From an uncultured Alphaproteobacteria bacterium (GTDB lineage: Bacteria > Pseudomonadota > Alphaproteobacteria > Rhodospirillales > Rhodospirillaceae), in the NCBI GenBank assembly GCA_902575965.1, contig CACGTM010000002.1:62001-126000 (forward strand): a stretch of 64,000 bases of DNA. Reading direction: 5' to 3'. This document shows positions 1 to 9,241 of this stretch, piece by piece (the stretch's first letter is position 1; every line of letters starts with the position of its first letter). The notes below the pieces were generated by a model. That model did not search any database, was not told where the DNA came from, and was given only the letters and a program-made list of their open reading frames with translations. Made by a program: the position numbers and the translations under genes.

Positions 1-684
1 ATGGATGGTGATCTTCAAAATGACCCAAATGACATAAAAATCCTTTTAGATGCAATAGATGAAGGCTATGAAGTTGCATCAGGATGGAGAAAAAATAGGA
101 AAGATGTTTTTTGGACAAAGGTACTCCCTTCTAGAATAGCGAACTGGCTCATTTCATGGATTTCTGGCGTAAAACTAAAAGACTATGGTTGCACTCTCAA
201 AGCCTATAAAAAAAGCGTTCTTGGAGGATTTCGTCTTTATGGTGAAATGCATCGTTTTGTTCCAATCTATGCAGACTGGCAAGGTGCAAGGATCAAGGAA
301 GTTGAGGTAAACCATCGGCCACGTATAAATGGAAAGTCTAATTATGGCCTTAGAAGAATTTTTAAGGTTTTATTAGACCTACTAGTTGTAAAATTCCTTA
401 CCCAATATGATGGCAAACCAATTTATATGTTTGGAATAGCCGGTTTTAGTTTTTTTACTATTTCTTTTTTTGCAGGTGTATGGGCAGTATATCTGAAATT
501 TTTTGATAACACGCCATTTATTTCGACACCCCTTCCTTTACTATTTACATTAGGTTTTATAACTGGGGTTATTTGTATCTTGATGGGACTCCTTGCTGAA
601 GTTCTGATTAGAATCTACTATGAATCTTTAAATAAAAAACAGTACATAATAGATGATGAGCATAAAAAGAAAGGTGCCTTATGA
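1..684 (+). CDS. DPM1-type family 2 glycosyltransferase, 5'-truncated by the window edge
   Basis: Membrane-associated glycosyltransferase that probably moves a sugar from a nucleotide donor to a polyprenyl-phosphate or glycan acceptor at the inner membrane. The visible part opens on DGDLQNDP, the donor/metal-binding acidic motif that normally lies about 90 residues into a GT2 domain. The first ATG is therefore almost certainly internal and the N-terminal third lies outside the window. Residues about 141-167 and 177-207 form two hydrophobic segments, as in DPM1/ArnC/GtrB-like enzymes with a C-terminal membrane pair. Its stop overlaps a tiny ATG-led reading frame and is followed within about 30 bases by an asparagine-synthase-type gene, so both belong to one glycan cluster. 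The exact sugar and acceptor cannot be told. Confidence 0.85.
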   Translation: MDGDLQNDPNDIKILLDAIDEGYEVASGWRKNRKDVFWTKVLPSRIANWLISWISGVKLKDYGCTLKAYKKSVLGGFRLYGEMHRFVPIYADWQGARIKEVEVNHRPRINGKSNYGLRRIFKVLLDLLVVKFLTQYDGKPIYMFGIAGFSFFTISFFAGVWAVYLKFFDNTPFISTPLPLLFTLGFITGVICILMGLLAEVLIRIYYESLNKKQYIIDDEHKKKGAL

Positions 685-713
685 AACTAACTTCAAATAT
701 TTCTGAAATATAG
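681..713 (+). CDS. possible 10-codon leader or micro-ORF between the glycosyltransferase and amidotransferase genes
   Basis: An ATG overlaps the preceding stop as ATGA and opens a 10-codon frame, MKLTSNISEI, ending two bases before the next gene's ATG. An AAAGGTG stretch upstream could serve as a ribosome-binding site. It may only pass ribosomes from one gene to the next, or be the start of a gene lost by deletion. No function is implied and it may be chance. Confidence 0.25.
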   Translation: MKLTSNISEI

Positions 714-715
714 AT

Positions 716-2569
716 ATGTGTGGCTTAACAGGGTTTATTGGCTCTGGTGATGAAAAAGTTCTTCAGCACATGACTGGGCTATTAACACACAGAGGGCCTG
801 ATAGCTCTGGTTACTACATTGATGATGTAAATAAAATATTCATTGGACATCGTCGTCTAGAGGTTATTGATGTTTTAAACGGTTCTCAACCTATGCTAGA
901 CGAAAAAAAAGATATTTGTGTAGTTTATAATGGTGAAATTTATAATCATAAAAAATTAAGAAAAGAACTAGAGTCTTTTGGACATAGATTTAAAACAAGT
1001 CATTCAGATACAGAAGTAATTCTTCATGGCTGGAAGCACTGGGGTAAGAGAATTTTAGAAAAAATTGATGGCATGTTTTCCATAGCTATATATGATAAGA
1101 AGCAGCAAACCTTTTTTTTAGCCAGGGATAGGTTTGGTGAAAAGCCATTGTATTATTCTAAAAAAAGAAACACACTTGCATTTAGCTCAGAAATTAAACC
1201 ATTGCTTGAACATCCTGAATATAAACAGGCATCCTTTTCATCAATTGCATTACAAAAGTATTTTGCGCATGGATTCTTTCCTTCTCCTCATACTCCTTTT
1301 TCTGAGGTATATAAACTTCCGCCTGGCCATCTTCTAAAAGTTGATTTAAGAGACTTGTCCATTGAGCTAAGTCATTATTGGAAATTTGAAATATGCTACG
1401 ACAATGATAAGGATTTCAAAGAAAATGATTTAATAGAAGAGTTAGAAGCACTTCTGTTTAGGTCTGTATCTGATCGCTTAGAGTCTGATGTACCCCTAGG
1501 ATTATTTCTCTCAGGCGGGATTGACTCGAGTTCTATTCTTGCATGTGCCTCTTTAAAATCAAGCGAGAAAAAAATAAAGACGTTCTCAATTGGCTTTTTA
1601 GATAAAAGCTATGATGAAACTAAATATGCTATTCAAGTTGCAGAACATTTTCAAACAGATCATAAAATTAAATATTGCGATATTAATTACCAAAGAAACG
1701 AAATCATTGATCTTTTATCAAACCTTGACGAACCAATAGGCGACCCTTCTATTTACCCTACATATCAACTTTGTAAACTTGCAAAGGAAGAGACAACTGT
1801 AGTTCTCTCTGGTGATGGAGGGGACGAACTATTTGCAGGCTATGATCCATTTAAAGTCTTAAGATATGCTGAAATTTATAACAGAATAGTGCCAAATGTC
1901 TTACATGCTGGGATACAAAAATTTACTAATTTATTGCCTATTTCAGACAAAAATATGAGTTTAGACTTTATTTTGAGAAGAGGTTTTAGAAGCCTAAAAA
2001 AGTCTAAATCTCTGTGGAATCCTCTTTGGCATGCACCATTTGTTGAAAACGACATTGCAGATTTGTTTAATCAGGATGTTAAAACAGAAGAGCTATTTAG
2101 CGAGGTTTTAAAAACATGGGAAGAAAATAAAAAACTGAACATTATTGACCAGACACTTTTATTTTATACACGTTTTTATTTACCTGAGAATATATTGATG
2201 AAAACTGATCGCTCCAGCATGAAGCTTGGACTTGAAGTAAGAAGCCCGTTCTTATCTAAAGATATTGCAGATTTTGCGCAAAAATTACCATCTCACTTTA
2301 AAATAAGGAATGGTATAACAAAATGGATATTAAAGAAAGCAATGAGCAAACATCTTCCCAATAATATATTACATAGAAAAAAGAAAGGATTTGGCATACC
2401 CGTTTCAAAATGGCTAAGGACTCTTCCAATGCCCAATAATAAGATTAATGAAATTAATACGAATATGCTTAATCAAAAGTGGCTAAAACATAAGAGCAGA
2501 GAAATCGACGAAAGAGGTGCACTTTGGTGCTGGTTAGCTTTATCACAAACATACCAGGGTAAAATATGA
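716..2569 (+). CDS. asnB: asparagine synthase (glutamine-hydrolysing)-type amidotransferase
   Basis: Two-domain amidotransferase. An N-terminal class II glutaminase releases ammonia, and a C-terminal ATP-pyrophosphatase domain activates a carboxylate for amidation. The start is fixed by MCG, since Cys2 is the glutaminase nucleophile. RGPDSSG and YNGEIYN are typical glutaminase motifs, and SGGIDSS near residue 265 is the PPi loop. The 617-residue length matches the AsnB family. It sits among glycosyltransferase and methyltransferase genes and overlaps the next gene by ATGA. In such settings AsnB homologues such as WbpS of O-antigen clusters are thought to amidate sugar acids, so the substrate may be a uronic acid and not aspartate. 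The family call is firm; the substrate is inference. Confidence 0.9.
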   Translation: MCGLTGFIGSGDEKVLQHMTGLLTHRGPDSSGYYIDDVNKIFIGHRRLEVIDVLNGSQPMLDEKKDICVVYNGEIYNHKKLRKELESFGHRFKTSHSDTEVILHGWKHWGKRILEKIDGMFSIAIYDKKQQTFFLARDRFGEKPLYYSKKRNTLAFSSEIKPLLEHPEYKQASFSSIALQKYFAHGFFPSPHTPFSEVYKLPPGHLLKVDLRDLSIELSHYWKFEICYDNDKDFKENDLIEELEALLFRSVSDRLESDVPLGLFLSGGIDSSSILACASLKSSEKKIKTFSIGFLDKSYDETKYAIQVAEHFQTDHKIKYCDINYQRNEIIDLLSNLDEPIGDPSIYPTYQLCKLAKEETTVVLSGDGGDELFAGYDPFKVLRYAEIYNRIVPNVLHAGIQKFTNLLPISDKNMSLDFILRRGFRSLKKSKSLWNPLWHAPFVENDIADLFNQDVKTEELFSEVLKTWEENKKLNIIDQTLLFYTRFYLPENILMKTDRSSMKLGLEVRSPFLSKDIADFAQKLPSHFKIRNGITKWILKKAMSKHLPNNILHRKKKGFGIPVSKWLRTLPMPNNKINEINTNMLNQKWLKHKSREIDERGALWCWLALSQTYQGKI

Positions 2570-3462
2570 GCTTATCAAAAAAAATATCTTCTGGTTTTTG
2601 CTATGTCTCAGAAGATGTTTTTAATCTTGTAAAAAACACACAGGGTGAATACTTTAAAAAAATACAAGGCCTTTCACCCGTTGAGTTTGCTATGGACACT
2701 TTAAATCCAATCAGGGCAACAGAATCTGCCAAAATACTAAAGCGTTATACTCCCATCAAGAAAATGAAAGTGCTTGAAATTGGTTCCGGTTGTGGAGTTA
2801 CACATGTTTCCTGGACAAAATTATTTGACATTAATGGTTTTGCAGTAGAACCAGAAGGTGAAGGCTTCAGCAATTCTGCATTAGTTGCCAGAAAACTTCT
2901 AAAAGAAAATGGATTGAACCCTAATAAAATTATTAATGCAAGGGGAGAGGAACTTCCTTTCGATGATAACATGTTTGATATAGTCTATTCATCAAATGTT
3001 TTAGAGCACGTATCAAATCCCAAAAAAGTAATAACTGAGGCCATAAGAGTGGTGAAAAAAAACGGAATAGTACAAATAGTGTGTCCTAATTATCTGTCAT
3101 ACTTTGATGGACATTACGGTGCATTTCATCCCCCAATTTTTTCTAATAAATTTTTTTGCTGGTGGATGAAAAATATTTATAAAAAAAATCCTGACTTTGC
3201 AAAAACTATTAGAACAGAAATCAATCCAATATGGTCATTAAAACAAATTAAAGCACTACCTAACGCAAGACTTCTCGGGCTTGGCGAAAACATATTTTTT
3301 GAAAGAATGATAAGTGGAGATGTTAGTGAACTCAATGGGTTAAAGAATTTAAGCAGCATTGTTAATATTATAAAAAAAATTAAACTTGATAAAACTTTAG
3401 CAAGATTCATTATAATGATTAAGGGATGGACACCACTCATAATAAGCATAAAAAAAGTTTAA
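2566..3462 (+). CDS. class I SAM-dependent methyltransferase
   Basis: Putative small-molecule or sugar methyltransferase. LEIGSGCGVTH near residue 70 is the glycine-rich SAM-binding motif I, and SSNVLEHVSNP further on fits motif IV with the conserved LEHV. The rest resembles Methyltransf_11 proteins of glycan clusters. Its ATG overlaps the asnB stop (ATGA), so the two are translationally coupled. Its own TAA shares the palindrome TTAA with the stop of the convergent flippase-like gene. The acceptor is unknown; a sugar hydroxyl or carboxyl is likely from context. Confidence 0.8.
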   Translation: MSLSKKISSGFCYVSEDVFNLVKNTQGEYFKKIQGLSPVEFAMDTLNPIRATESAKILKRYTPIKKMKVLEIGSGCGVTHVSWTKLFDINGFAVEPEGEGFSNSALVARKLLKENGLNPNKIINARGEELPFDDNMFDIVYSSNVLEHVSNPKKVITEAIRVVKKNGIVQIVCPNYLSYFDGHYGAFHPPIFSNKFFCWWMKNIYKKNPDFAKTIRTEINPIWSLKQIKALPNARLLGLGENIFFERMISGDVSELNGLKNLSSIVNIIKKIKLDKTLARFIIMIKGWTPLIISIKKV

Positions 3463-4358
3463 GTTCTGTAATTTAATAAATTCAAGATAAAGCCAATCAA
3501 GGCGCCAATAAGAGTCAAAAAAAGAAGTAATATTGATAATAAAAAAGCTTTCAATGATGATACCCCAAAAAAACCTAGTAACGTAATCAGTGTTAGCTCT
3601 CTTATACCTATACCTGCGAGTGATACAGGCAAAATAAGAATAATTGATAGAAGTCCAGTAACGGAGAACCAGCAAAATAGACTTATTTCAATTCCTATAG
3701 AATGTCCGAGGCTCCTAACAATTATAACTGACAAAATCTGGAAACAAAAACCTAGGATTATAGATAGTAATATGTTCTTAAGAGATAGGTTTTTTGAATA
3801 TAAAAATCTTCTATTAATTCTAATATTTACAAATATTCTTTCTACAAAACGGAATAATGTACCTGAGAAGAAAACAAACGGTGTTAGAAAGGCTAAAAAG
3901 ACTAGTGACAAAAATATAAAAATATAAGAAATCTCTTCAGGCATCAGGAGAAGGCCTAAAACCGTTAAGATAGTAAGAGAAAAAAGGCCTGTTATTTTAT
4001 CAAAAAAAACAATTGATATAATTTCTCCAATATTATCATTTGGGCGTATTAAATTATAAGCCTTAATAACATCACCAAATATTTGTCCAGGGAGTGCCGT
4101 TCCATAAAATAAAGATATAAATGTAAATCTAGTAATTTCACTTAAGGACCTATCTTTAATAATAATTTTTAATTTTACTGCATTCATTAAATGAGCAAAA
4201 ATATATAATACGACCGGAAATAAAAGCTCAATTAGATTTAATTTTTTTACATTTTCAAAAAGCTGTTTAGTGTCAATCTGATTAAAAAGATAAATTAAAA
4301 CCAAAAGACTAAAAACTACTTTAAAAATATATATGCTAAAATTATAAAATTTATGCAT
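3459..4358 (-). CDS. lysylphosphatidylglycerol synthase/flippase-like integral membrane protein (YbhN/AglD family)
   Basis: Polytopic inner-membrane protein of 299 residues with about seven or eight hydrophobic segments. Landmarks such as YGTALPGQIFGDVIKAY and LPVSLAGIGIRE match the conserved loops of the LPG_synthase_TM (UPF0104) family. Members include the membrane half of MprF and archaeal AglD, tied to lipid flipping or glycolipid handling; there is no cytosolic aminoacyl-transferase domain here. It is the only minus-strand gene in the glycan block, between a methyltransferase and a glycosyltransferase, so a role with lipid-linked sugars is likely. Function is inferred from family and context only. 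Confidence 0.75.
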   Translation of the reverse strand: MHKFYNFSIYIFKVVFSLLVLIYLFNQIDTKQLFENVKKLNLIELLFPVVLYIFAHLMNAVKLKIIIKDRSLSEITRFTFISLFYGTALPGQIFGDVIKAYNLIRPNDNIGEIISIVFFDKITGLFSLTILTVLGLLLMPEEISYIFIFLSLVFLAFLTPFVFFSGTLFRFVERIFVNIRINRRFLYSKNLSLKNILLSIILGFCFQILSVIIVRSLGHSIGIEISLFCWFSVTGLLSIILILPVSLAGIGIRELTLITLLGFFGVSSLKAFLLSILLLFLTLIGALIGFILNLLNYRT

Positions 4359-4457
4359 ATAACATATACCTCTTTATTAAAATCTGTTTATACTCTGAGA
4401 TTAAATAGCAAACAATAATTCTATTAATGAATATAGCTTAATTAAAAATAAAGAAAT

Positions 4458-5618
4458 ATGACAAAGAAAAAATTTCTATTGATTAATTATGAGTATCCAC
4501 CGCTTGGGGGCGGAGGTGGTAATGCTACTTATTCGATTGCTAAAGAGCTGGCAAATAATGGAGCAAGTGTTACAGTATTAACATCCAGCTATAAAGGTAT
4601 AGCGAAGTATGAGAAAAAGGGAAATATTCAGGTAATAAGGATATGGGGCGGACGTAGAAAATTAGAAAAATGCAGTATATTTGAGATGCTGTTATTCTTG
4701 TGCAATGGTCTTTTAAAATCCAAAGATATTTCAAAAGAAATTAAACCAAATGCATGTTTAATTTTCTTTTCGCTTCCAACTGGTCCTATTGGCTGGTGGA
4801 TAAAAAAAAGTCTTGGTATCCCTTATATTGTGTCCCTTCAAGGGGGCGATGTCCCTGGCTTTATGAATAAAGAGCTCCATATTTATCACCTCCTAACAGG
4901 TTTTATTACTCGAAATGTCTGGAAAAAAGCAGAATTTGTTGTTGCAAATTCAGAAGGTCTTGCAAAACTCGCTAGAGAATTTATGCAATCTGCCAACCAT
5001 AAAGTGATTCCTGCAGGCGTTGATTCACAAGTTTTTAGCCCAATAGATAAATCTAATGTAAAATCTAAAGTGAAATTACTTTTTGTTGGAAGATTGGTTT
5101 ATCAAAAGGGATTGGATATTTTATTTGATGCATTGATAAAAATTAAAGATAAGAATTTATGGTATTTAAATATTGTAGGGGATGGACCACTCAAAAAAGA
5201 GCTTATTAAAAAAGCAAAAGAGCTTCACCTTGATAAAAACATACATTTTCATGGGTGGAAAAACCGAGAACAACTTTTACGATTTTATAAAAATAATGAC
5301 ATCTTTCTTCTTCCTTCTAGAGATGAAGGAATGCCAAATGTAATGTTAGAAGCTATGGCTTCAGGGCTCGCAATAATAGGCACAAAAGTTTCAGGGTTAG
5401 AAGAGGTTATTATTAATGATAATAATGGACTTCTAGTAGAGAAAGAAAATCCGCATGAACTTTATGAAGCAATAGACAGTCTTATTAGAAATAAAAATAT
5501 TGTATCAGAATTAGGTAATAATGCTTCCTCTTTCGTTAAAAAAAATTATAGCTGGAGAAGTGTAGCCCAGTCCTATATGTATTTGCTAGAACATGTGTCA
5601 GAGAAGACAAATGAATAA
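4458..5618 (+). CDS. family 4 (group 1) glycosyltransferase
   Basis: Cytosolic or membrane-peripheral retaining glycosyltransferase with a GT-B fold. The N-terminal domain carries a glycine-rich acceptor-side loop, PPLGGGGGNATYSIAKEL. The C-terminal donor domain shows LLFVGRLVYQKGLDIL, then VVGDGPL-like and DIFLLPSRDEGMPNVMLEAMASGLA, the E-x7-E-type nucleotide-sugar site. Its 386 residues are normal for the family. The downstream methyltransferase starts inside its last codons, so the two are co-transcribed. The transferred sugar cannot be deduced. Confidence 0.88.
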   Translation: MTKKKFLLINYEYPPLGGGGGNATYSIAKELANNGASVTVLTSSYKGIAKYEKKGNIQVIRIWGGRRKLEKCSIFEMLLFLCNGLLKSKDISKEIKPNACLIFFSLPTGPIGWWIKKSLGIPYIVSLQGGDVPGFMNKELHIYHLLTGFITRNVWKKAEFVVANSEGLAKLAREFMQSANHKVIPAGVDSQVFSPIDKSNVKSKVKLLFVGRLVYQKGLDILFDALIKIKDKNLWYLNIVGDGPLKKELIKKAKELHLDKNIHFHGWKNREQLLRFYKNNDIFLLPSRDEGMPNVMLEAMASGLAIIGTKVSGLEEVIINDNNGLLVEKENPHELYEAIDSLIRNKNIVSELGNNASSFVKKNYSWRSVAQSYMYLLEHVSEKTNE

Positions 5619-6321
5619 AGAAATTTATGAGACCTTATGGGAAACTGGGTGGGAAGATGCGCGTCATTATGGTCCCATTGCAAGACATAGTCGAAGGATT
5701 ATTAATGAAATGATTAAAGATTTGAATATTGCCTCAGTACTTGATGTTGGTTGTGGAGAATGTTCACTATTAAACACAATTTTCCAGAATCATTGTCCTT
5801 CATCAATATCAGGAATTGACATTTCTAATAAAGCATTAAAAATCTGTCAAAATTTATTTCCTAATGGCTCTTTTTACAAATTAGATATAACAAAAGACAA
5901 ACTAGAAGAAAACTTCGACTTAATTATTTCAGCTGACGTCATAGAGCATCTTGATAATGATCAAGCCGCGATAAAAAATATGTCAGCCATGCTTAACCCA
6001 TCTGGGAGATTAATTATATCCACTTTGTTAGGTGAAATGCGTGAAGTTGAGAGACAGGTGGGACACCTAAGAAATTATAGTAAAAAGGATTTATTAAAAA
6101 AAATAAACAATGCAGGATTACAAATTGAACATGTGACAACTTGGGGCTGGCCATTTTTTTCCCCTTTTTATAGAAACTTACTAAATTTAATAGGCAATAA
6201 AGGTACCATGGGTAAATTTGGACTAATCAGAAAAATGATTTGTAACATTCTTTACTATATATTCTACTTTAATTCATCAAGTAAAGGGGACTATATATTC
6301 ATAAGAGCTAAGCGAATATAG
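5611..6321 (+). CDS. class I SAM-dependent methyltransferase of the glycan cluster
   Basis: Methyltransferase with motif I VLDVGCGECSLLN and the downstream DLIISADVIEHLDND acidic motif, followed by the typical RNYSKKDLLKKI segment of Methyltransf_11/UbiG-like enzymes. The track begins at 5593, but the ATG at 5611 is preferred. It gives an 8-base overlap with the glycosyltransferase stop, has GAGAAGA upstream, and removes six basic residues not expected in the family. Context points to sugar or glycolipid methylation. The C-terminus has a hydrophobic patch (NILYYIFYF) that could touch the membrane. Confidence 0.75.
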   Translation: MNKEIYETLWETGWEDARHYGPIARHSRRIINEMIKDLNIASVLDVGCGECSLLNTIFQNHCPSSISGIDISNKALKICQNLFPNGSFYKLDITKDKLEENFDLIISADVIEHLDNDQAAIKNMSAMLNPSGRLIISTLLGEMREVERQVGHLRNYSKKDLLKKINNAGLQIEHVTTWGWPFFSPFYRNLLNLIGNKGTMGKFGLIRKMICNILYYIFYFNSSSKGDYIFIRAKRI

Positions 6322-6331
6322 TAAATACGAT

Positions 6332-7627
6332 CTATACTTTTTGCAGTAAGGCTACAAAAAAACCATCAACGCCACCAAAACTCTCCCAAAAAGACGGAAG
6401 CACTCGTATTGTTCCTTTACTGTCAACCCATGAACTTTCAAAATCATCAGTTTTATGTTTGATAGGGAGCAATGACATATTGTACTCCTTTGTTAATGTA
6501 TCAATAAGATATTCGCCTTCCTTTTTTAAAATTGAGCAATTTGAGTAAAGAAGATAGCCTCCGGGTTTAACATAATCATAACCCTTCAAAATCATTTTTT
6601 TCTGTAACTCTATCAATTGAAATATATCTTTATTAGATTTTATGTATGGAATATCTGGATGTCTTCTAATAGTCCCAGTCGAAGAACACGGGGCGTCAAT
6701 CAGCACTGCATCGAATCTATCTTCTGCTTCCCATTTCAAAAAATTATTAATTATTATCTTTGAAGATAAAGACAATCTTTTCAGGTTTTGTTTTAAAATT
6801 TTAGTTCTTTCTGGAGAAATATCAATTGAAGTGACGTCAAAACCTAAGGACAATAACTGAGATGTCTTACCACCCGGCGCCGCACAAACATCAAGAACAC
6901 TTGCAGAACTTTTTAAAAATCTTGATAATAGTTTTACAGGGACTGCAGCAGCGGCATCTTGAATCCACCAAAGACCTTTTTTATACCCCGGAAGCTTTGT
7001 TACTATTCCTTGGTTTTTAACCCTAACACTCCCACCTGGAAGCATAATACCATCAACTTCAGATAAAAATGTTTTAATCATTGAATTATGCTTGAAGGTT
7101 AAGTCTAAATCTGGCTCAGACAAATGAGCCATAGCAATTTTTTCTGCCTCAATAACCCCATAATCATTTATAATGTGTTCACTCAACCATTGAGGTGTGT
7201 TAATTAATAAATTTGTTTCTTCTGAAAGAATATTTTTCTCGTCTCGAATGACTGATCTTAGAACAGAGTTAATAAAGCCGCTCACTCCAGAACAACCAAG
7301 TCTTTTAGACAATTCCACTGAAGTATTTACAGCAGCATAATGTGGGGTTCGTAAAAACAAAATTTGCGCTATACCAATTCTTAAGATATCTTCAACTATC
7401 TTTGACGGTTTTCTGCCTACATATCTAACAAGTATATCGTCAATCTGCCCCAGATGTCTAATTGTAGCCATGGTTAAAAGCTTAACAAAGGCTTTATCTG
7501 AATGCATAAAGCCTTTAGTATAAAGATCAAAAATATCCCTTAAGAAGACTTTTTGCCTTATGGTCTTTGTAAATAATTTATGTACAGCTAATCTTGTATT
7601 TAAATTTTGAATGGAACTTTTCCTCAT
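6332..7627 (-). CDS. rsmB: 16S rRNA (cytosine-5)-methyltransferase RsmB/NOP family
   Basis: Adds a methyl group to C5 of a cytidine in 16S rRNA (C967 in E. coli). The first 140 or so residues form a NusB-like RNA-binding domain. The catalytic half shows DVCAAPGGKTSQLL (SAM motif I), DAPCSSTGTIRRHPDI (the PC motif) and SNCSILKKEGE, which carries the second catalytic cysteine. Length 431 is typical for RsmB. It is monocistronic, convergent with the glycan block and divergent from the flavoprotein gene. Confidence 0.92.
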   Translation of the reverse strand: MRKSSIQNLNTRLAVHKLFTKTIRQKVFLRDIFDLYTKGFMHSDKAFVKLLTMATIRHLGQIDDILVRYVGRKPSKIVEDILRIGIAQILFLRTPHYAAVNTSVELSKRLGCSGVSGFINSVLRSVIRDEKNILSEETNLLINTPQWLSEHIINDYGVIEAEKIAMAHLSEPDLDLTFKHNSMIKTFLSEVDGIMLPGGSVRVKNQGIVTKLPGYKKGLWWIQDAAAAVPVKLLSRFLKSSASVLDVCAAPGGKTSQLLSLGFDVTSIDISPERTKILKQNLKRLSLSSKIIINNFLKWEAEDRFDAVLIDAPCSSTGTIRRHPDIPYIKSNKDIFQLIELQKKMILKGYDYVKPGGYLLYSNCSILKKEGEYLIDTLTKEYNMSLLPIKHKTDDFESSWVDSKGTIRVLPSFWESFGGVDGFFVALLQKV

Positions 7628-7726
7628 ATGTATGATAGAAGTGAATAGTAAAATAATAATTCATAGTTATAAATTATATTTACAATGTGGTGAATAGATT
7701 AAGTATTCAATTAGAGTGGTTTCGAA

Positions 7727-9241
7727 ATGTCAAATAGCTTCAATCTTATAATCATTGGCGCTGGTACTGCAGGTATCCCTGCCGCAATTTTTGCATCAGG
7801 TAGAACAAACAGAATATTAGTGGTTGATGCGGCCCCAAAAATTGGAGGAACACTGCATTTAAGCTCTGGCCAAATGAGTGCGGCAGGGACAAAATTACAA
7901 GAAAGAAAAGGTATAAAAGACTCTCCTAAGTTACATCTTGAAGATATTATAAGAATCTCTAAAGGAACAGCTAATTATGAACTTGCAAAACTTGCAGTTT
8001 ATAATGCATCCGATACATTAGACTGGCTAGAAGACCTTGGCTTTACTCCACTTAAAGATCATCCTGTTAAAGGACAGGCCCATGAACCTTATAGTGTAAA
8101 TAGATATGTCTGGGCAAATGAACTTGGTCTGTCTATTTTAAAAACAATTAATCAACCATTTGAAAAAGCAATAAATGACGAAAAGGTAGATCTACAATTA
8201 AATACCAGGGTTACTAAAATTTTGACTAGTAGCTCAGCAGATATAGAGGGTGTTGAGGTAATAAACGCATCTGGAGATACAAAAAAATTTTTTTCAAGTA
8301 AAATAATCATAGCTTCGGGAGGTTATGTGGCAAACGCAAAAATGTATAGTCGTTTTTCGGGCCACCCCGCATACGGAAAACATAGCTATCCGTATTGTTT
8401 AGGAGATAGTATATCCCTCGGCGAAAATCTAAATGCACAAACCTGGGGTAAAGAAAATTATCTTACAAGCTTTGGTGTTATAATGAACTCATATGATGTC
8501 CCAAGCACAGTAAGATTGAGACAAATTCATTGGCCAGAAAGGCGTATGCCTTGGGAAATTTATGTAAACAAGGAAGGTAAGCGCTTTATTAGAGAAGATG
8601 AACCAAGCGTGGATAAAAGAGAACATTCAATACTCAATCAAGCTGATCTGCGTCATTGGATAATTTTTGACACAGAAATATTAGAAAATTCTCCATCTAT
8701 CTTTAAAGACTTCTCAAAAGAAGACACTAAACAAGCGGCTAAAAATAATGAACCAATGTTTTATATGGCTGATGATATAGTTTCATTATCAGCTAAAGCT
8801 GGAATAAATGGAGAAAATCTTAAGGTAACTATAGAGGATTACAATAGGGCTCAGTCAGATGGAAAAGATATTTTTAAAAGAATACATATGCCAAAAAAAA
8901 TAGAAAAGCCTCCATACTATGCAATCAGATCCCAGGCAATGTCAGTTTCCAGTAGTGTTGGCTTAAGGGTTAATAGTAGCCTAGAAGTAATTAATAATAA
9001 TATGGAACCAATAAAAGGGCTGTATGCTGCAGGGGAAGCCATAGGTCAAGGCGCCCTTATGGGAAGTTCATTTTGTGGTGGAATGCTTGTTACACCTGCA
9101 CTTACTTTTGGAAGGTTATTAGGAGAAAAAATTATACCGCTAAACCCTATAAGCAATACATCTGAAGTTAATGGACCAGAGGGTCTAGAACCAACCCGTT
9201 TTGGAGACTGGGAAAAAAATGGAAGATGTAGTGATTTCTAG
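7727..9241 (+). CDS. FAD-dependent oxidoreductase of the fumarate reductase/tricarballylate dehydrogenase type
   Basis: Soluble flavoprotein of 504 residues. [13 protein letters not shown] near residue 9 is the Rossmann dinucleotide motif for FAD, and [22 protein letters not shown] near the C-terminus is the FAD-binding end motif of the FAD_binding_2 family. This family includes fumarate reductase, KshD/3-ketosteroid dehydrogenase and TcuA. No signal peptide, heme-binding CXXCH or flavinylation module is seen. The substrate cannot be named. Its TAG stop lies in the palindrome CTAG shared with the stop of the convergent acs gene, so no separate terminator exists between them. Confidence 0.8.
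   Translation: MSNSFNLIIIGAGTAGIPAAIFASGRTNRILVVDAAPKIGGTLHLSSGQMSAAGTKLQERKGIKDSPKLHLEDIIRISKGTANYELAKLAVYNASDTLDWLEDLGFTPLKDHPVKGQAHEPYSVNRYVWANELGLSILKTINQPFEKAINDEKVDLQLNTRVTKILTSSSADIEGVEVINASGDTKKFFSSKIIIASGGYVANAKMYSRFSGHPAYGKHSYPYCLGDSISLGENLNAQTWGKENYLTSFGVIMNSYDVPSTVRLRQIHWPERRMPWEIYVNKEGKRFIREDEPSVDKREHSILNQADLRHWIIFDTEILENSPSIFKDFSKEDTKQAAKNNEPMFYMADDIVSLSAKAGINGENLKVTIEDYNRAQSDGKDIFKRIHMPKKIEKPPYYAIRSQAMSVSSSVGLRVNSSLEVINNNMEPIKGLYAAGEAIGQGALMGSSFCGGMLVTPALTFGRLLGEKIIPLNPISNTSEVNGPEGLEPTRFGDWEKNGRCSDF

Noticed and set aside
1-684. Complete short glycosyltransferase starting at base 1
   Set aside because: The first residues are the internal DGDLQNDP motif of GT2 enzymes, so the ATG is internal and the gene is cut by the window.
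3397-3675. 92-residue ORF over the methyltransferase/flippase junction
   Set aside because: Overlaps two better-supported genes and has random-looking composition.
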